NCBI GenBank assembly: GCA_002725445.1
Contig: PBPD01000002.1
Location: 1 to 9,483 of the forward strand
Reading direction: 5' to 3'
DNA length: 9,483 nt
Source: Rickettsiales bacterium
GTDB lineage: Bacteria > Pseudomonadota > Alphaproteobacteria > Rickettsiales > UBA3002
This document shows, one piece after another, positions 6,268 through 9,483 of this stretch. Under the pieces are notes generated by a model that saw only the letters and a list, made by a program, of their open reading frames with translations, ran no database searches and was not told the DNA's origin. Every line of letters starts with the position of its first letter. Positions within the stretch are counted from its first letter, which is position 1. The position numbers and the translations under genes were made by a program.

Positions 6268-7122
6268 TTACTCTTGCGTGGTATCAGGCGTTTTCGAGAA
6301 GTCTTTCTCTTTGCCGTTCGGACCGTAATAGGTCACGCTCGTCTGGTCGATCAAATCTTCCATATAGGCATTGAGCTTTTCTTCTTCCAGCGACTTACGC
6401 AGCTCGCTTTTCACGTCGTTATAGGTCGGAATCTTCACATCGCGCTTGTCTTCCAGCTTGATGATATGCCAGCCGAAATCACTTTTCACTGGCTTGGAAA
6501 CATCGCCCTCATCCAGCGCGAACGCTGCTTTAGAGAATTCAGGCACCATACGTTCTTTGGTGAAATACCCCAAATCGCCGCCTTGCTTTGCACTGCCAGG
6601 GTCTTTGGAATATTCTTTGGCCAGCGCTTCAAACGATGCATCATCGTCCAGCTTTTCGATGATTTCTTTGGCGGTCTCTTCCTCTTTCACCAGAATGTGG
6701 CGCGCGCGGATTTCCTTCGCATCGCGCATATCGCGTACAAATGCGTCATATTCCGCCTTCACGTCTTTTTCACTGATAAGGTCTTCAGATTTCTTATCCA
6801 GATAGCCACGCACTACCAATTTGCGTTTCAGCGCTTCCAGCTGTTTTTTAATCTCGGCGCTGTCATCCAGCCCGTCTTTTTTGGCCTCTTCAAACAGCAA
6901 GTGCTCGCTGATAATACCGCGCAGCACATTCTGCTTCATTTTCTCGTCGAAGCTTTCCCACTCAGGCGCTGCACCGGGCGGGAACAAGCCTCCCCATACT
7001 TGTTTCACTTCCGATGCTTTGATCTTCTGGTCATCCAGTTTCAGAATGACATAATCGTCGGCATACGCCACGCCTGCCAACAGGCTGGCAGAGATAAATA
7101 GTGGTGCAAGTAGCTTTTTCAT
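6268..7122 (-). CDS. Exported parvulin-type peptidyl-prolyl isomerase (PpiC/SurA-like)
   Basis: This 284-residue protein begins with a classic signal peptide: MKK, a hydrophobic core (about 4-18) and an AYA site after residue 21. It should therefore be exported by the Sec system and act in the periplasm. Residues about 138-226 form a parvulin (rotamase) domain, from RARHILVK to GWHIIKLEDKR, including GGDLGYFTKERMVPEF (181-196) and FGWHII. The flanking helical regions (about 32-130) resemble the chaperone part of PrsA/SurA-like foldases. No C-terminal membrane segment is seen. AAGGA seven bases before ATG 7122 supports the start. It heads the cluster with argJ, mutT and the MAPEG gene and diverges from secA. 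This pairs an export motor with a foldase for its products, although a shared control is only inferred. Confidence 0.92.
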   Translation of the reverse strand: MKKLLAPLFISASLLAGVAYADDYVILKLDDQKIKASEVKQVWGGLFPPGAAPEWESFDEKMKQNVLRGIISEHLLFEEAKKDGLDDSAEIKKQLEALKRKLVVRGYLDKKSEDLISEKDVKAEYDAFVRDMRDAKEIRARHILVKEEETAKEIIEKLDDDASFEALAKEYSKDPGSAKQGGDLGYFTKERMVPEFSKAAFALDEGDVSKPVKSDFGWHIIKLEDKRDVKIPTYNDVKSELRKSLEEEKLNAYMEDLIDQTSVTYYGPNGKEKDFSKTPDTTQE

Positions 7123-7256
7123 GGGGAAATCCTTAACTCTTACGTTGCGTTATGGCTTTGCTGTATGGCATAAAGCCGCTTTCATCGCAAGCGATTCAAT
7201 TGACAAGCACGCCATCCGTGCCTATCTAGCGAATAGCGACATAAGGATACCATTAC
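7123..7256. promoter_or_regulatory. Divergent regulatory region between the ppiC-like gene and secA
   Basis: This is the longest non-coding stretch in the window (134 bp) and must carry the promoters of two transcripts. It contains GGCTTT/AAAGCC (7154-7159 with 7172-7177), a second and mutually exclusive pairing AAAGC/GCTTT (7172-7176 with 7178-7182), ATCGC-AA-GCGAT (7184-7195) and the perfect 8-bp palindrome TCAATTGA (7196-7203). A -35-like TTGAAT for the minus strand (7199-7194) abuts the plus-strand TTGACA, but no good -10 follows it. I see no small ORF or secM-like leader gene. Confidence 0.6.
7200..7228 (+). promoter_or_regulatory. Candidate secA promoter
   Basis: A perfect -35 hexamer TTGACA (7200-7205) is followed after exactly 17 bp by TATCTA (7223-7228), a -10 with only the first three positions matching. 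Transcription would begin near 7235, giving a leader of about 22 nt. That leader contains AAGGA (7243-7247) nine bases before the secA ATG. The -35 overlaps the TCAATTGA palindrome, so a dimeric regulator bound there could act on secA. Confidence 0.5.
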
Positions 7257-9483
7257 ATGCTGGGAGCACTTGCAAAAACCTTCTTCGGCAGCACCAACGA
7301 CCGACTGGTGCGCCAGATGCAGCGCGATGTTGATGCCATCAATGCGTTGGAAGCCGACATTAAAGCGCTGGATGACGCGGCGCTTAAAGCCAAAACCGAT
7401 GAATTTCGTGAGCGCCTGAAGCAAGGCGAGACCGAAGACGATATTTTGCACGAGGCCTTTGCCGTCGTGCGCGAGGCGGCGGTTCGCGTGCTGGGCATGC
7501 GCCATTTCGACGTGCAGCTGCTGGGTGGCATGGTGCTGCATAAAGGCATGATTTCGGAAATGAAAACCGGTGAAGGTAAAACACTGGTATCCACGCTGGC
7601 GGCCTATCTGAATGCCTTGTCGGGCAAAGGCGTGCATATCGTGACCGTCAACGACTATCTTGCCAGCCGCGATGCGGAATGGATGGGCAAGATATACCGT
7701 TTCTTAGGTCTGAGCGTGGGTGTTATCACGCATGATCTGTTCCCCGATGACCGTCGCCCGCAATATGAGTGCGACATTGTCTACGCCACCAACAACGAAC
7801 TAGGCTTTGATTATCTGCGCGACAATATGAAATATAGCCGCGAAGAAATGGTGATGCGCCCCTTCCATTACGCCATTATCGACGAAGTGGATTCGATCCT
7901 GATCGATGAAGCACGCACACCGCTGATTATTTCAGGCCCCACAGAAGATAACTCTGCCCTCTACACCCAGATCAACGGGCTGATGCCGCAACTGGATGAA
8001 TCCGACTATGAAGTCGATGAAAAAGCCAAGTCCGTTACGCTCAACGAAGACGGCGTGGCGAAAATGGAAGGCCTGTTGCAGCAGGCTGATTTGCTAGCTG
8101 AAGGCAGCGGATTGTACGATATCGACAATGTGTCAGTCGTCCACCATGTGCAGCAGGCATTGCGTGCGCATGTGCTGTTCACCCGCGATGTCGATTACAT
8201 CGTGAAGGACAATAAAGTCGTGATTATCGACGAATTTACTGGCCGCATGATGGAAGGCCGCCGTTATTCGGAAGGGCTGCATCAGGCGCTGGAAGCCAAA
8301 GAGCACGTGCATATCCAGAACGAGAACCAAACCCTCGCCTCTATCACCTTCCAGAATTACTTCCGTCTCTACCCTAAACTGAGCGGTATGACCGGTACGG
8401 CTATGACCGAAGCCGATGAATTTGCCGATATTTACGGGCTGGAATCGATTGAAATTCCAACCCATCGCCCCATTGCGCGCTTGGATCATCACGACGAGAT
8501 TTACCGCACCGGAGAAGAACGCGACAATGCCGTGATCGAGCTGATCAAAGAATGTTACGAACGCAAGCAACCCGTGCTGGTCGGCACGGTCAGCATCGAA
8601 AGCTCCGAAGCCTTCTCGCGCAAGCTGAAGAAAGCCAAAATTCCGCATAATGTACTCAATGCCCGCTACCACGAAAAAGAGGCGAGTATTATTGCACAAG
8701 CCGGTCGTTCCGGCGCCGTAACCATTGCCACCAACATGGCTGGCCGCGGGACTGATATTCAGTTAGGTGGTAATTTCGACATGCGTGTCGAAGACGAAGC
8801 GCTGCTTATTGAAGATGAGAAAAAACGTGAAAAGACCATTGAAAAAATCAAACAGGAAATTGCAGACGAAAAAGAAATCGTGAAAGAAGCAGGCGGCCTG
8901 TATGTGATTGGTACAGAGCGCCATGAAAGCCGCCGTATTGATAACCAGCTGCGCGGCCGTTCAGGCCGTCAGGGTGATCCAGGCGCGTCTAAATTCTTTA
9001 TCTCCCTGCAAGATGATCTGATGCGCATCTTCGGCTCGGAACGTATTGAAGCCATGCTGCAACGCCTTGGTATGGAAGACGGCGAGGCGATTTATCACCC
9101 ATGGATGAATAAAGCGATTGAGCGCGCGCAAAGCAAGGTCGAGCAGCGCAACTACGAGATTCGTAAGAACCTGCTGAAATTCGACGATGTGATGAATGAT
9201 CAGCGTAAAGTGATCTTTGACCAGCGCATCGAGCTGATGGATGCCGAAGATCTCACCGATGCAGTTGACGAAATGCGCGACGACGTGAATGAAGAGCTGG
9301 TGACCACCTATATCCCACCGCGTTCCTACGCTGAAGAATGGGACACCGAAACGCTCGAGAAAGAACTCTACCGCGTTTATGGACTGGAAATGCCCGTCAG
9401 CGAGTGGGCCGAGGAAGAAGGCATTGCCGATGAGGAAATACTCGAGCGCGTTACCAAACTGACCGACGAGCATATGAAAGCCA
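7257..9483 (+). CDS. secA: Protein translocase ATPase SecA, C-terminus outside window
   Basis: SecA is the ATPase motor that pushes unfolded preproteins through SecYEG at the inner membrane. The frame is open from ATG 7257 to the right edge (742 complete codons). Full SecA is usually about 850-930 residues, so part of the helical scaffold/wing and the C-terminal linker with any zinc-binding tail are missing. Walker A is MKTGEGKT (102-109), placing Lys108 as in E. coli. Walker B is IIDEVDSILIDEAR (207-220), with Asp209. The helicase motifs TNMAGRGTDI and RIDNQLRGRSGRQGD in the second nucleotide-binding domain are intact, as is the preprotein cross-linking region between (for example YIVKDNKVVIIDEFTGRM). 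AAGGA nine bases upstream supports the start. It diverges from the ppiC-like gene. Confidence 0.98.
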   Translation, partial: MLGALAKTFFGSTNDRLVRQMQRDVDAINALEADIKALDDAALKAKTDEFRERLKQGETEDDILHEAFAVVREAAVRVLGMRHFDVQLLGGMVLHKGMISEMKTGEGKTLVSTLAAYLNALSGKGVHIVTVNDYLASRDAEWMGKIYRFLGLSVGVITHDLFPDDRRPQYECDIVYATNNELGFDYLRDNMKYSREEMVMRPFHYAIIDEVDSILIDEARTPLIISGPTEDNSALYTQINGLMPQLDESDYEVDEKAKSVTLNEDGVAKMEGLLQQADLLAEGSGLYDIDNVSVVHHVQQALRAHVLFTRDVDYIVKDNKVVIIDEFTGRMMEGRRYSEGLHQALEAKEHVHIQNENQTLASITFQNYFRLYPKLSGMTGTAMTEADEFADIYGLESIEIPTHRPIARLDHHDEIYRTGEERDNAVIELIKECYERKQPVLVGTVSIESSEAFSRKLKKAKIPHNVLNARYHEKEASIIAQAGRSGAVTIATNMAGRGTDIQLGGNFDMRVEDEALLIEDEKKREKTIEKIKQEIADEKEIVKEAGGLYVIGTERHESRRIDNQLRGRSGRQGDPGASKFFISLQDDLMRIFGSERIEAMLQRLGMEDGEAIYHPWMNKAIERAQSKVEQRNYEIRKNLLKFDDVMNDQRKVIFDQRIELMDAEDLTDAVDEMRDDVNEELVTTYIPPRSYAEEWDTETLEKELYRVYGLEMPVSEWAEEEGIADEEILERVTKLTDEHMKA

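Noticed and set aside
6274..7101. A 275-codon open frame on the plus strand
   Set aside because: It lies fully antisense to the ppiC-like gene, has low-complexity Phe-rich content typical of reversed charged codons, and resembles no family I know.
7182..9473. Minus-strand open frames antisense to secA (7182-7637, 8133-8699, 8961-9473)
   Set aside because: secA is continuous and motif-rich on the plus strand; these products show no recognisable domain.
1..9483. Mobile element, CRISPR, tRNA, toxin-antitoxin or defence system
   Set aside because: I looked for direct-repeat arrays, terminal inverted repeats, cloverleaf-like segments and small paired ORFs and found none; nearly all bases are explained by ten housekeeping-type genes.

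Overview
This is an ordinary, densely packed piece of bacterial chromosome, most likely from an alphaproteobacterium. The evidence for that lineage is gene order and family. A divergent pair of secA and a parvulin-type isomerase is followed by argJ and a MutT-type Nudix gene, an order I recall from many Alphaproteobacteria. A comF - carbon-nitrogen hydrolase pair sits beside ubiG, and an NDUFAF5-like protein of the mitochondrial complex I assembly family is present. Base composition looks moderately GC-rich (judged by eye). I see no insertion sequence, prophage, CRISPR array, tRNA or rRNA gene.

Left part (1-4189). A TPR-plus-methyltransferase gene (minus strand, cut by the window edge) diverges from ubiG (plus) across only 34 bp. 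ubiG converges on a carbon-nitrogen hydrolase gene (minus), which overlaps the upstream comF by 4 bp (ATGA) and is probably translationally coupled to it. comF diverges from an NDUFAF5-like gene (plus) with as little as 3 bp between the two ATGs. Three class I SAM-fold proteins therefore lie within about 4.2 kb. Two of them point to the respiratory chain: UbiG (ubiquinone synthesis) and the NDUFAF5-like protein (complex I assembly).

Right part (4182-9483). A four-gene minus-strand cluster reads ppiC-like isomerase, argJ, mutT-like, MAPEG protein, with gaps of 21, 5 and 26 bp, so it is a likely operon. Its last gene overlaps the NDUFAF5-like gene tail to tail by 8 bp. It diverges from secA (plus, cut by the right edge after 742 codons) across a 134-bp region. 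That region holds a perfect TTGACA box and several short inverted repeats, and it is the only sizeable non-coding stretch in the window.

Every gene belongs to a known family, and I find no undescribed system. The points most worth a second look are small: the crowded comF/NDUFAF5-like start region, where a hairpin overlies a G-rich ribosome-binding-like sequence and the start codons are uncertain; the degenerate SAM-binding loop of the NDUFAF5-like protein; the altered glutathione-site motif in the MAPEG protein; and the secA/ppiC divergent promoter region.
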